Positions 33,999 through 44,905 of a stretch of 64,000 nt of DNA are shown piece by piece (positions within the stretch are counted from its first letter, which is position 1; the number at the start of each line of letters is the position of its first letter). Position numbers and translations under genes: made by a program. The stretch comes from Bretschneidera sinensis (Eukaryota; Streptophyta; Magnoliopsida; Brassicales; Akaniaceae), in the NCBI GenBank assembly GCA_023935145.1, contig CM043699.1, forward strand, positions 125,439,036 through 125,503,035. Direction: 5' to 3'. The notes beneath the pieces are model-generated. The model was not told the origin of the DNA. It did no database searches and was given only the letters and a program-made list of their open reading frames with translations.

Positions 33999-34886
33999 TG
34001 GTAAGAGCCATAAAATGCACCTCAAATATGTTTAATTGTTAGCATTTTATGATTCTTCTTGGTGTTTATTTCACTCTTGCGTGCTGATAACTCTTAAGTA
34101 ATATCATTGGACTACTAACTTATTCAAGTACATTTTCAGGTGTTTTGAGTCGAAAGAAGAGAAGAAGTGATCGTTGTTTAAAAAGCACCAAGGGTCCTTG
34201 CACGACGAAGCAGAAGAATGGCTACGGAGAGGCAAAGCATGAAGATTATCAGCAAAAAGGCCAGCATTGTGGTGCCTAGAAACATGTATATTATGAACCA
34301 CCAGCCAGCACCATGGTGCTCCTTACTAGCATCGCAGCGCCCAGAAGGTCGCCCATTCCAGCTTATGCCTAGCGCCGCGTCGCTCCCCAGCAGCACTGCA
34401 GCGCGCACACGTATTTACATCTCCGAGTTAGACTTTAATTAAGGTTTTTAAACACTAGATTAAACCCAAGAATACCCTTGGTCTTTTGTACTATAAATAA
34501 GACACTTAGGGTTTAAGAAAGGACATTTTGGCTGTGAGCAAAGACCCAGAAGTTGAAGACAACAACTCTTATCCACAAAAGAGTATAGCCATGAACACTA
34601 TGGCTAACTAACTTCCAAGTAAGGCGAAGGGATGAATCCCTAGGTGTAATTGTTCCTATCTATCCTTATTGGGTTCAATTGTAATAAGAATTTATTATCA
34701 AACATTGTCATGATTTACTTCTTTATCTAATTATAAGATTTTATCTATTCCGGTGATTGTATCTTTTCCTTGATATAACTTTAGTCATGCTTCTCTTATG
34801 TCAAGATTATTGGGTATAATTGAGTCCGGTAAGTCTAGCCTTTAGGTTTGTCCATTACTACAATATTGTCAACAAAGATATATTGT
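33999..34886 (+). repeat. C 3' LTR, cut on the right by element A
   Basis: Matches the C 5' LTR from its first base to the equivalent of 14170 (ATATATTGT). TATA box CTATAAATAA at 34491-34500. Element A starts at 34887 and the remaining about 389 bases are not found next to A. Confidence 0.9.
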
Positions 34887-36151
34887 TGATGAGTCTAAAA
34901 TATTGCATATTTTAGACCCTTAACTTATATTTGTTATGCTCTTAATTAGTAGTATTTTACTTTATTTTACATTTTTCTTGTGTTTTGTGTATTTTTACAT
35001 GTTTGTGGAGAAAGTGCAGCATTTCAGGATATTTGAAGCTTCTGGAGACATTGCGCTCGAGCGCACAGATATGCGATCAAGCGCACCTGCGCTCGAGCGC
35101 ACCTGCTTATGATCGAGCGCAAGGTCATCAATCCCACATCGAAATATTTGAAGTTCAGTGCATCTGCGATCGATCGCAGCAGACATGCGATCGAGCGCAC
35201 ATGAGATCGTGCGCACAAGACATGCGATCGATCGTACCTGCGATCGATCGCACCACACTGCGATCGAGCGCACACGGGCCTGTATCCCACATCATTTCTG
35301 CAACCTGTTTTACTCCGGGTCTCCCCCTATATAAACACCATTTGGCTTCATAATCCAATGTACAATTCCTGAGCCACTTTGGTGTTTACCGGTGGACGTC
35401 CGCTAGCATTCTGGTGGATCCCGAAGGCATTGCTACCATAAGGGGAAGCGCTGCCCGTCAGCGAGTGGAATTTCTCCCATGTAAAGTTGTTTATTTATTT
35501 CTTTATATTCAGTTGTTTTAGTTTAAATGTTTAGCACTTGTTATTATAGTTTTATAGTTATGAGTGGCTAGACTCTTCAGCTAAGGTTGAAGATGAAGCC
35601 CCGCCGTTGTTTGGCGTAGTAGTTCAGATTTGCTTGTACAAATCTGACAATTTTTAGTATAAATGTTCTGTCAATTATTTGAGTTAATCTTATAATTGAT
35701 TGAGTTTAAATTGTCTGTTGGATTTTCTTTGTGTTTCATCTGATGGATACATTGAATGCTTTTCAATTAAATTGGATTCCCTTTGTGATTTGTTAAAAGC
35801 GGATACATTGGGTGCTTTTGGTTTAGTTGGGATATTCTTTGTTTTTTTTGTCTTATAGTTGGATTCATAGAATGTTTTGATAGGCTATATTTTTAGAACA
35901 TGTATGCTTAACTTCAGTGGGGTGGATTCGGAAACCTTAGTGCTTTTAATTATTAGTTTTTAAATCAATTTAATTTAGTTTTAATTTATTTTGCAAATAT
36001 CATTTAAAATTCGGAACTAGGTTAAGATAGAGTTAATTTAGATTAAAAATTATATTTTCACAACGCAATTCCCTGTGGATTCGACCTCACACTTGCACAC
36101 ACTATATTGCAAACGACTCGTGTGCTTGCGAGTAAATTAAAACTCACAACA
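34887..36151 (+). repeat. A 5' LTR (1265 bp)
   Basis: Starts TGATGAGTC, ends CTCACAACA. Palindrome cluster 35053-35275, TATA box CCTATATAAA 35326-35335. The downstream part has repeats of GGATACATTGRRTGCTTTT near 35745 and 35810 with weaker copies near 35870 and 35922. The left flank in C is ATTGT. Confidence 0.93.
35053..35275. promoter_or_regulatory. Palindrome cluster in U3 of element A
   Basis: About eleven units, including TGCGCTCGAGCGCA, TGCGATCGATCGCA and TGCGATCGAGCGCA, spaced 15-25 bases. They end about 50 bases upstream of the TATA box. The 3' LTR (43221-43430) lacks one 16-bp unit, and several of its other differences from this copy are C/T or G/A changes in the units. This is the best preserved cluster in the window. 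Confidence 0.75.
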
Positions 36152-36157
36152 AGTTTT

Positions 36158-36175
36158 TGGCGCCGTTGCTGGGGA
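36158..36175 (+). other. Primer-binding site of A
   Basis: TGGCGCCGTTGCTGGGGA, one mismatch to the tRNA-Asp complement, six bases after the LTR end. The second copy after the 3' LTR (44313-44330) is a perfect match. Confidence 0.88.
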
Positions 36176-36321
36176 ATTGTTTGGTTTGTGAAATATTTTT
36201 GTCTGAATTGATTTTATTTTTCTACTAGTTAATTTAATTTTTTTAAAAAAAAAAAAAAAAATTTGTTTGCTTTATTCTGTTGCTTCTGCTGGTTAGTATC
36301 TCATTACTTTTCTGTTAGTGT

Positions 36322-37824
36322 ATGCTTGGTCGGAGATCCTTGAACTTAGATTTGACACATTTAGATCCCGACTTAGAAAGAACTCTTATGAGGCAGAAAA
36401 GAGCACTAGTTGAGAGAGAGACTGTTGAGATGGGAGAAAATTTTAATCATCCTGAACATGTAGAGCAACCTAGAGCTTGGAACGTGGACTCCACTACATC
36501 CCTTAGGGATTTGTTCGCACCCGTTGCGACTAACTCATCTTCCTGCATAGTGTTGCCACCAACCAATGCCACACACTTTGATTTGAAGCCACATGTTATC
36601 CAACTCCTACCCTCATTCCATGGCTTAGATCTTGAAAATCCTTATAGTCATGTGAAGAAGTTCAAAGACATTTGTGCTACATTCAAATTCCAGAACTTCT
36701 CTGAGGAGTCAGTCCATCTTCGACTCTTCCCTTTCTCCCTTCACGATAGAGCTAGGGCGTGGTTGGACTCCAACACGTCCGGGTCTATTACATCTTGGGA
36801 AAACTTGCTTAGCAAATTTTACCATAAGTTTTTCCCAATGTCTAGAGTGAATGAGTACCGTAAGGAGATTAGCTCTTTCACTCAGGACGAGGATGAGAAG
36901 TTCTCTGAAAGCTGGGAGCGCTTTAAAGAGTTACTGATCAGATGCCCTCCACATGGATATGAGAAGTGGAGACTCGTTCAATTCTTCTACCAAGGGTTGA
37001 CTCAACCTAACCGTAGTATGATTGAGTCTATGAATGGGGGGGCATTCTTGAGTCTGACAGGAGACGAAGCATATATGGCGTTGGACAAGTTGTTCGACAA
37101 CTCATAGCAGTGGGATTTTTCAAGCTATCGAGATAAGTCCATTCGTGCTCCTAAGAGGGGAGGCATCTATGAGGTTAGAGAGGACGCTGATTTGAGGATA
37201 AAGTTAGATGCCCTCACCAAGAAGATTGACGCTCTCATTGTAAGCCAATCCATCAATGCTGCCAACACATTCAATGTTGAAAGCTGTTCCATCTGTGCTA
37301 GTCCCATGCATCTAGCACAGAATTACCCATCAATGTCGGCTTGTGCCGAGTATCTTATGGAACAAGTAAATGCTTTCAATGACTTTCGAAGGCAGTCAAA
37401 TGGATCGTACTCCGAGACATACAATCCAGGGTGGCGGAACCACCCAAATTTTTCATGGAGACAGAACCAACCAATGAATCAGGGAGGATCCTCTCATCAT
37501 GCTCAAAATCAATATCCTCCCGGATTTGCCCCACAAATTCCTAATCATGGTCGTTCTGTCCATCTAGCACCTTCACCTGCTTACCATGCACCCGCTCAAA
37601 CACCAGCGCCAGTTTCACAGTCGCTTGAGGACACCCTCAAGGAATTCATGAAGGCGACTAGCCAAAATATGAGCGATGTGAGGAGTGAAACAATGGTAAA
37701 CACCAAAGCAATTGCCAAGCTGGAGAGTCAAATAGGGAAAATTGTAAGTCATTTGGGTGAGAGAGAGAAAGGAAAGTTCCCCAGTCAGCCCCCTGCAAAA
37801 CCCAAAAGGACAATTTATGGTTAA
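36322..37824 (+). pseudogene. gag: gag of element A
   Basis: Starts MLGRRSLNLDLTHLDPDLE at 36322. The gag domain (VIQLLPSFHGLDLENPYSHV to RLVQFFYQGL) is intact. TAG at 37105 (codon 262) precedes CAGTGG and probably replaces a Gln codon. The same frame then runs open to 37824 through the zinc knuckle CSICASPMHLAQNY, whose last Cys is Tyr, and the YNPGWRNHPNFSW segment. It overlaps pol by 68 bases in a different frame. In the B elements gag and protease share one frame, so a small indel near 37800 is likely. Confidence 0.88.
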
Positions 37825-40800
37825 GAGTTCATCAACTCCTGCGCACGGGGAGGAACAAGTACAGTCGATTGTCACACTGAGGTCTGGGAGACAAGTGGAC
37901 AATCAAGTTGAAGAGAGCCCTGCTATGCAACAAGGGCAAGGGAGTGGCAACACAGAGAAGAGAGATGATGAGCCATCTACAGCCACACCTACTGAGAAAG
38001 ACCCTCCTAGGTCGTTTGTACCTAGAGCGCCCTACCCCGAGAGATTACAGGCGCCCAAGAAAGGAGGGAAGTATGAAGAAATTCTGGAGGTATTCAAGCA
38101 AGTCCATATCAATATCCCATTTTTTGATGCCATCCATCAAGTGCCATCATATGCCAAGTTTTTAAAGGACTTGGTCACTATTAAGAGGAGGACGAATGTC
38201 CCAAAGAAGGCATTTTTGACCGAGCAGGTCAGTTCAATCCTTCAGTGCAAGCTACCCATCAAGTATAAGGACCCGGGGTGTCCTACCATCTCTTGCACGA
38301 TAGGAGTCAGCCACATTGAGAGGGCCCTTTTGGATCTAGGGGCGAGTGTGAATCTTCTACCATACTCAGTCTATGTGCAGTTGGGGTTAGGAGAATTGAA
38401 GCCCACATCCACGACGCTTCAATTGGCTGACAGGTCAGTGAAAAGACCACGGGGGATAGTTGAGGATGTTTTGATAAAAGTGGATAAGTTCTATTTCCCC
38501 GTAGATTTTATTGTGCTTGACACAGAGCCGGTCCAGAATGTAGGGATTCAAATACCGGTGATTCTAGGGCGACCATTCTTAGCCACGGCTAACACCCTAA
38601 TCAATTGTAGGACAGGGGTGATGAAGATCTCCTTCAGAAATATGACAGTGGAGTTGAACATTTTTGATATCACTAGGCAACCACTGGAATATGATGAAAT
38701 GAGAGATGTGTGCTTGATAGAGGAGATTCTTGAGGATACTGTGGATGAATCAAGCATTGAGGATCCCATGGAGGCATGCTTTGCTCACTTTGGAGAGGAC
38801 TTGGGTTTAGATAAGTTACTCGAGGAAGTAAATGCCATTTTGGAGTCTGATCCTCAAGAAAGTAAGGAGGAGGAGGAGAAAGTGTCACCCGAACCTCAAC
38901 AGAAGGAACTTAAGCCTTTACCGGATAATCTTAAGTATAAGTTCCTGGGTCCAGCATACTGTTTGCTTGTGATAATAGCTTCAGATTTGGGAGAATCTCA
39001 AGAGGAGAGATTATTAGATGTTTTAAGAGAGCACAAGGAAGCTATCGGCCCCTCGGTGGTGATGCACAGGATACACTTGGAGGAAGATGCTAAGCCATCG
39101 AGGGAGCCGCAAAGAAGGCTCAACCCTGCTATGCAAGAGGTTGTGAGGGCAGAGGTTATTAAGCTGTTAGATGCAGGGATCATTTATCCCATCTCTGATA
39201 GCAAGTGGGTGAGCCCCATTCATGTCGTGCCCAAGCGAGCTGGGTTAACGGTAGTAAAGAATAAGGACGACGAGTTGGTGCCAACTTGTGTGCAGTTTGG
39301 GTGGAGAGTGTGTATAGACTACCGTAAGCTGAACATCGCCACAAGGAAGGATCACTTTCCACTTCCATTTATTGATCAGATGGTGGAGCGTTTGGCTGGG
39401 CACGAGTATTATTGCTTTTTGGATGGTTATTCTGGATATAACCAGGTCCCCGTGGACCCCGAAGATCAGGAGAAGACGACATTTATCTGTCCTTTTAGGA
39501 CCTTCGCCTACCGTCGCATGCCCTTTGGGTTATGCAATGCACCCGCCACTTTTCAGCGGTGCATGGTCAGTATATTCTCTGACTTGGTAGAGCGGTTCTT
39601 GGAGATTTTCATGGACGACTTCTCCATCTTTGGTTCAACATTTGAGGAGTGCCTGCACCGTCTCTCTTTGGTTTTAGTATGGTGCAAGGAGAAGAATCTG
39701 GTGCTTAATTGGGAGAAGTGCCATTTTATGGTTAAGCAAGGAATTGTACTGGGGCATATCATATCTCATCGAGGGATTGAGGTCGACAAAGCGAAGGTGG
39801 ATTTGATTTCCAGCCTTCCACCCCCACGTACGGTGAAAGAGGTTCGATCTTTTCTGGGCCATGCAGGTTTCTATAGGCGATTTATCCAGAATTTCAGCAA
39901 GATCGCCAGGCCCTTGTGCAAGTTGTTGCAAAAAGATGCCCCATTTCTATTTGATGAGGATTGTAAGAAAGCATTTGGGGATCTGAAGAAAATTCTAACG
40001 TCCACACCCATTATTCAGCCACCTAACTGGGATATGCCCTTTGAGATCATGTGTGACGCATCAGACTATGCTGCTGGAGTTGTTTTGGGGCAGTGTGTTG
40101 ATAAACTTCCCCATGCCATCTATTATGCAAGTCGAACTCTAAACGACGCACAACTCAATTACTCTACCACTGAGAAGGAGTTGCTTGCAGTCGTTTTTGC
40201 ATTAGACAAGTTCAGATCCTACTTGTTAGGATCTAAAGTCATTATCTACTCGGACCATGCTGTATTGAAGTATCTTTTCTCTAAAAAAGATGCTAAATCT
40301 CGTCTTATCCGATGGATCTTGCTACTTCAAGAGTTCGACATTGAGATTCGGGATAAGAAAGGTTCAGAAAATGTGGTGGCAGACCATTTGTCTAGATTGA
40401 TTGTGGAATTCAGTGAGGCTGCCACTCCCATTTCTGAGACCTTTCCTGATGAGCAATTGATGCACATTGCTCACAGTCCTGCACCATGGTTTGCTGACAT
40501 AGTGAACTATCTTGTCACCGGACACATGCCCTTGCATTGGGGGAGGCAAGATAAATCAAAATTTTTGGCCATGGTAAAACACTTTTTCTGGGACGATCCT
40601 TACCTGTTCAAGTATTGTCCTGATCAGATCATTAGACGATGTATTCCTGAGCATGACCAATCTAATGTCATCGCCTTTTGTCATGATCATGCATGTGGAG
40701 GCCATTTTAGTGCTAAAAGGACCGCTGCAAAGATTTTGCAGTGTGGATTTTATTGGCCTACCCTGTTCCGGGACTCTCACACCTACTGTATATCTTATGA

Positions 40801-41779
40801 GCGTTGCCAAAAGCTAGGGAGTCTTTCTAGGAGAAATATGATGCCCCTCAACACTATTCTGATTGTTGAGATTTTTGATGTGTGGGGCATTAATTTCATG
40901 GGACCATTCCCAAACTCCTTTGGCTACCTATACATTCTAGTTGCTGTGGACTATCTGTCCAAGTGGGTGGAGGCTATTGCGTGTAAGACCAATGACCACA
41001 GAGTTGTGGTCCAGTTCTTGAAAGACACTATTTTTGCTCGTTTTGGTACGCCTAGAGCAATCATAAATGATGGAGGTAAGCACTTTTGCAACAAGATCTT
41101 TGAGCAGTTGATGAAGAAATATTGTATCACGCACAAAGTTGCCACCCCATATCACCCACAGACGAGTGGTCAAGTGGAAATCTCAAATCGCGAGATCAAA
41201 CATATTTTGGAAAAGACTGTGAACCCTACTAGAAAGGATTGGTCTCTGCGATTGACGGATGCACTGTGGGCATATCGGACAGCCTTCAAGACGCTAATTG
41301 GCATGTCCCCCTATCGCATTGTATACGGAAAGGCATGTCACCTTCCGGTTGAATTAGAGCATCGTGCGTATTGGGCTGTCAAGCAACTAAATTTCAATCT
41401 TTCCAAGGCTGGCTCACAACGGAAGCTCCAACTCAATGAATTGGAGGAGCTGTGGAATGATGCGTATGAGTGTGCCCGATCATACAAAGCACAAATGAAG
41501 AAGACTCATGACCAAAATATTTTGAGACGAGCTTTTGCGCCGGGTCAGAGAGTTCTTCTTTATAATTCGCGCCTGCATCTTTTTCCAGGCAAGCTCAAAT
41601 CCCGATGGTCAGGCCCATTCATTATTCGATCGGTTTTTCCTCATGGGGCCATCGAGATTGAGGATCCTAAGAATGGTAATACTTTCAAGGTAAATGGACA
41701 GAGGCTAAAACCATTCTTAGAGTTGAGGAGTCCGGACATTGAGACGATACTGTTGGAGGATCCTAGTTACTCAGATTGA
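37757..41779 (+). CDS. pol: pol of element A: protease, RT, RNase H, integrase (1340 codons)
   Basis: Single open frame. Protease DLGA with catalytic Asp 193; RT about residues 440-650 with FMDD (Asp 620 and 621); RNase H with Asp 767, Glu 806 and Asp 833; integrase zinc finger near 975-1018; integrase core about 1040-1200; C-terminal [16 protein letters not shown] segment. The enzymes would process Gag-Pol, copy RNA into DNA and integrate it. Odd residues: the first integrase catalytic position is Asn 1046 (WGIN; Asp expected), while the second and third are Asp 1105 and Glu 1141 with 35 residues between. The zinc finger has Cys 1011 but Tyr 1014 where Cys is expected. So it is open but probably not integration-competent. 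The annotated ATG lies in the gag overlap and is not a proven start. Confidence 0.9.
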   Translation: MRERKESSPVSPLQNPKGQFMVKSSSTPAHGEEQVQSIVTLRSGRQVDNQVEESPAMQQGQGSGNTEKRDDEPSTATPTEKDPPRSFVPRAPYPERLQAPKKGGKYEEILEVFKQVHINIPFFDAIHQVPSYAKFLKDLVTIKRRTNVPKKAFLTEQVSSILQCKLPIKYKDPGCPTISCTIGVSHIERALLDLGASVNLLPYSVYVQLGLGELKPTSTTLQLADRSVKRPRGIVEDVLIKVDKFYFPVDFIVLDTEPVQNVGIQIPVILGRPFLATANTLINCRTGVMKISFRNMTVELNIFDITRQPLEYDEMRDVCLIEEILEDTVDESSIEDPMEACFAHFGEDLGLDKLLEEVNAILESDPQESKEEEEKVSPEPQQKELKPLPDNLKYKFLGPAYCLLVIIASDLGESQEERLLDVLREHKEAIGPSVVMHRIHLEEDAKPSREPQRRLNPAMQEVVRAEVIKLLDAGIIYPISDSKWVSPIHVVPKRAGLTVVKNKDDELVPTCVQFGWRVCIDYRKLNIATRKDHFPLPFIDQMVERLAGHEYYCFLDGYSGYNQVPVDPEDQEKTTFICPFRTFAYRRMPFGLCNAPATFQRCMVSIFSDLVERFLEIFMDDFSIFGSTFEECLHRLSLVLVWCKEKNLVLNWEKCHFMVKQGIVLGHIISHRGIEVDKAKVDLISSLPPPRTVKEVRSFLGHAGFYRRFIQNFSKIARPLCKLLQKDAPFLFDEDCKKAFGDLKKILTSTPIIQPPNWDMPFEIMCDASDYAAGVVLGQCVDKLPHAIYYASRTLNDAQLNYSTTEKELLAVVFALDKFRSYLLGSKVIIYSDHAVLKYLFSKKDAKSRLIRWILLLQEFDIEIRDKKGSENVVADHLSRLIVEFSEAATPISETFPDEQLMHIAHSPAPWFADIVNYLVTGHMPLHWGRQDKSKFLAMVKHFFWDDPYLFKYCPDQIIRRCIPEHDQSNVIAFCHDHACGGHFSAKRTAAKILQCGFYWPTLFRDSHTYCISYERCQKLGSLSRRNMMPLNTILIVEIFDVWGINFMGPFPNSFGYLYILVAVDYLSKWVEAIACKTNDHRVVVQFLKDTIFARFGTPRAIINDGGKHFCNKIFEQLMKKYCITHKVATPYHPQTSGQVEISNREIKHILEKTVNPTRKDWSLRLTDALWAYRTAFKTLIGMSPYRIVYGKACHLPVELEHRAYWAVKQLNFNLSKAGSQRKLQLNELEELWNDAYECARSYKAQMKKTHDQNILRRAFAPGQRVLLYNSRLHLFPGKLKSRWSGPFIIRSVFPHGAIEIEDPKNGNTFKVNGQRLKPFLELRSPDIETILLEDPSYSD

Positions 41780-43057
41780 GTGTAGTATTCTAGGGAGAGT
41801 CTGGCTGAAGACGTAAAACTTAGCGCTCATGGGAGGCACCCCACAGCTTATCTTTTCTTTTGTTTATTTATTATTTCGTATTTTTATGATTAATGTTTGT
41901 TTCCAGTATTTTTTGTTTTCCAGTTTTTATTTTCCAGGGACAAAGCGTACTTCAGTTCAAGTTTGGGGGTATGCTATGAGCCATACCAGTCCAGATAGTT
42001 CTCCATATCTCAGGTCAGCTCTTTTCATATTAGTCACACATTGGGGTCAATGTGTAATTTAAGTTTGGGGGTATGGGAGACACATCACACACTTTGTCCT
42101 AATTTGTTGTCTTTTCGTCATAGAGATAAATGCATGCTCATGTTATCGTGAAATTTTAGTTGATCTAAACATTTTCGGTGATGTGATGTCATTGGTGAGC
42201 TTAACATTTTGAACACATGACCTGGTGATAAATTTTTAAAATTTAGTTACTTACTTTAGGCATTTTGAGAATTCACATGTTTGATCTAATCTAACATGAG
42301 CACATTAGCACAAATTATGTGAGGTATGACATGTGATTTTAATGTGTATTTTTCCTTATCTTAACTGAAACTAGATGACTTGTTGGATGAACTCTTGGGC
42401 ATAGAAAAAAAAAATTATTATCAATAAATTTTTTGCTGAGTAACTGGACCTCTTGCCTCAGTAAGCAGTGAGTGTTCACGTCAAAAGGTGGAATTTTGCT
42501 TGGTAATATTAAGGTCGGTTCAATTTTGTAGCCTTTTTGACTCGAGTTAGTAAGTCCTTAGGGGTGTCTTTACACCTAATGCCCTAAAACCACCTGGTTT
42601 CGGAGTCATTGACTCAACACTCGCTACATGGGTCAATTAGAAAGCTTAAGGGAACTAAACATAGCCGTGCCTTAATAATATAAAAAATATAAAAAAATAA
42701 AAACTATGCCTTTTTGTTCATTTTTTATGGGAAATTCGGTGAATCTTGAGACATGGAGACCTTACACATTAGAGTTACTTGGAAGCTTCATTTTTATATG
42801 CTAATTCACCTTACACTGATTCAAGCTTGTGATGCCTTATCCTGCCTTTTGTAAGTAATTAGATTTTAACATTTCTATTCATTGCGAAGATGGGTTTACC
42901 TTTTTAAGCTTGCTTATGAATGAATATCATGGTGATGTGTGCTCCTTAAATTTTTGGATACCATGAGTGATGACTTTATCTTTATGTTCTTTGTTTTTCA
43001 TTGAGTCTTTTATTTTGTTTTGCTAAGGGACTAGCAAAATATAAGTTTGGGGGTATT
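41780..43057 (+). other. 3' non-coding region of A
   Basis: Holds the same motif series as B elements despite very different LTRs. These are the conserved block (AGCGCTCATGGGAGGCA, about 41820-41843) and AAGTTTGGGGGT at 41959-41970, 42061-42072 and 43043-43054. A hairpin ACACATTG-GGGT-CAATGTGT lies at 42036-42055, and a single ACTGAG-type unit near 42434-42500 (paired in B). No gene. Confidence 0.75.
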
Positions 43058-44306
43058 TGATGAGTCTAAAATATTGCATATTTTAGACCCTTAACTTATA
43101 TTTGTTATGCTCTTAATTAGTAGTATTTTACTTTATTTTACATTTTTCTTGTGTTTTGTGTATTTTTACATGTTTGTGGAGAAAGTGCAGCATTTCAGGA
43201 TATTTGAAGCTTCTGGAGACATTGCGCTCGAGCGCACAGATATGCGATCGAGCGCACCTGCTTATGATCAAGTGCAAGGTCATCAATCCCACATCGAAAT
43301 ATTTGAAGTTCAGTGCATCCGCGATTGATCGTAGCAGACATGCGATCGAGCGCACATGAGATCGTGCGCACAAGACATGCGATCGATCGTACCTGCGATC
43401 GATCGCACCACACTGCGATCGAGCGCACACGGGCCTGTATCCCACATCGTTTGTGCAACCTGTTTTACTCCGGGTCTCCCCCTATATAAACACCATTTGG
43501 CTTCATAATCCAATGTACAATTCCTGAGCCACTTTGGTGTTTACCGGTGGACGTCCGCTAGCATTCTGGTGGATCCCGAAGGCATTGCTACCATGAGGGG
43601 AAGCGCCACCCGTCAGCGAGTGGAATTTCTCCCATGTAAAGTTGTTTATTTATTTCTTTATATTCAGTTGTTTTAGTTTAAATGTTTAGCACTTGTTATT
43701 ATAGTTTTATAGTTATGAGTGGCTAGACTCTTCAGCTAAGGTTGAAGATGAAGCCCCGCCGTTGTTTGGCGTAGTAGTTCAGATTTGCTTGTACAAATCT
43801 GACAATTTTTAGTATAAATGTTCTGTCAATTATTTGAGTTAATCTTATAATTGATTGAGTTTAAATTGTCTGTTGGATTTTCTTTGTGTTTCATCTGATG
43901 GATACATTGAATGCTTTTCAATTAAATTGGATTCCCTTTGTGATTTGTTAAAAGCGGATACATTGGGTGCTTTTGGTTTAGTTGGGATATTCTTTGTTTT
44001 TTTTGTCTTATAGTTGGATTCATAGAATGTTTTGATAGGCTATATTTTTAGAACATGTATGCTTAACTTCAGTGGGGTGGATTCGGAAACCTTAGTGCTT
44101 TTAATTATTAGTTTTTAAATCAATTTAATTTAGTTTTAATTTATTTTGCAAATATCATTTAAAATTCGGAACTAGGTTAAGATAGAGTTAATTTAGATTA
44201 AAAATTATATTTTCACAACGCAATTCCCTGTGGATTCGACCTCGCACTTGCACACACTATATTGCAAACGACTCGTGCGCTTGCGAGTAAATTAAAACTC
44301 ACAACA
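43058..44306 (+). repeat. A 3' LTR (1249 bp)
   Basis: TGATGAGTC ... CTCACAACA, about 1 percent different from the 5' LTR plus one 16-bp palindrome-unit deletion. TATA box at 43481-43490. Confidence 0.93.
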
Positions 44307-44348
44307 AGGTTTTGGCGCCGTTGCCGGGGAATTGTTTGGTTTGTGAAA
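44307..44348 (+). other. Orphan A primer site and leader start after the 3' LTR
   Basis: Perfect tRNA-Asp primer site (44313-44330) followed by ATTGTTTGGTTTGTGAAA, the same as the A leader after 36175. The sequence then switches to the B4 LTR within a shared AA. It is not expected after a 3' LTR in a simple insertion. Confidence 0.85.
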
Positions 44349-44608
44349 AGGCTAGAGCATTAGCACCTTACTTAGTGGGAAAGTGTAATTAGTGGTGGAT
44401 ATCACAGCCTTATGTTCTTATTATTATTAACTCACACTTTACATTTTTTTCTCTTTTTACTTCAAGAAATTAATTCTAAATCGAAGTTTACCAATCCCTG
44501 TGAAAATGATCTCGCACTTGCACACTATGCTACCATTAACCTTGTGCACTTGCAAGTAAAACAAGTATGATTATTTATTTATTTATCTAGGTAGATAAAC
44601 GTACAATA
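44349..44608 (+). repeat. B4 5' LTR, second part
   Basis: Matches the B4 3' LTR from 63487 to its end (CAATA here, CAACA there). Together with 12423-13272 it makes one LTR lacking about 159 bp. Confidence 0.87.
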
Positions 44609-44614
44609 AGTTTT

Positions 44615-44905
44615 TGGCGCCATTGTCGGGAATTGCACTTAAATTTCTTTTTAGAATTATCTTTCATTAATCATTGCTATTTCTTTTTCATTCAATTTCT
44701 ACTTTTATCAAAAATCTCAAAAATTTTAAGTTTCTGTTTTTATCTTATTTTTGTTTCATTAAACCCTAATCTAATTCCTTTTTGTTTTCTGTTTTAGGCA
44801 CTCCAAGAGAGCTTTCTGTGCCACTTGCAATCGAGCGTAATTGAGGCAGAGAGTTACCCAGGCAGCAGTGTTTAACTATTGCACTTAAGCGATTATCACC
44901 GATTC
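44615..44905 (+). other. B4 primer site and leader
   Basis: TGGCGCCATTGTCGGGA (two changes and a one-base loss against tRNA-Asp), then an AT-rich leader. A pyrimidine-rich run ends in TTCTGTTTTAG at about 44797, and one decayed palindrome half-motif (GCAATCGAGCGTAA) lies near 44828. Confidence 0.7.

Larger units (their letters stand above)
13273..34886 (+). mobile_element. Element C: Athila-type retrotransposon with third ORF, split by B2 and cut by A
   Basis: 5' LTR 13273-14559, gag 14606-16284, B2 inserted 16285-27890, RT-RNase H-integrase 27891-30310, internal palindrome cluster and TATA box, third ORF 31161-32347, 3' non-coding region, 3' LTR 33999-34886. The protease and the start of RT are missing at the right side of B2. 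The last about 389 bp of the 3' LTR (equivalent of 14171-14559) is missing beyond A. C inserted inside the B4 5' LTR. Confidence 0.87.
34887..44348 (+). mobile_element. Element A: youngest-looking Athila-type retrotransposon
   Basis: 5' LTR 34887-36151, primer site, gag, a 4-kb open pol, 3' non-coding region and 3' LTR 43058-44306. The LTRs differ by hand count at 12 bases (11 transitions) plus one 16-bp unit, about 1 percent. After the 3' LTR another primer site and the first bases of a leader follow (44307-44348), then B4 LTR. The element was therefore once part of an LTR-internal-LTR-internal tandem, or was recombined. No third ORF is present. Confidence 0.92.

Noticed and set aside
34985..35358. 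Overlapping ORFs on both strands rich in Arg-Ser-Ala-His and Asp-Arg-Ser (also at 43107-43513, 12470-12821, 59188-59409)
   Set aside because: They are translations of the palindrome clusters, which lack stops on both strands because the units are self-complementary. No domain, and not conserved beyond the units.
36240..36262. Poly-A run as a sign of a retroposed transcript
   Set aside because: It lies in the A leader between primer site and gag, with the flanking leader continuous on both sides; a simple homopolymer.
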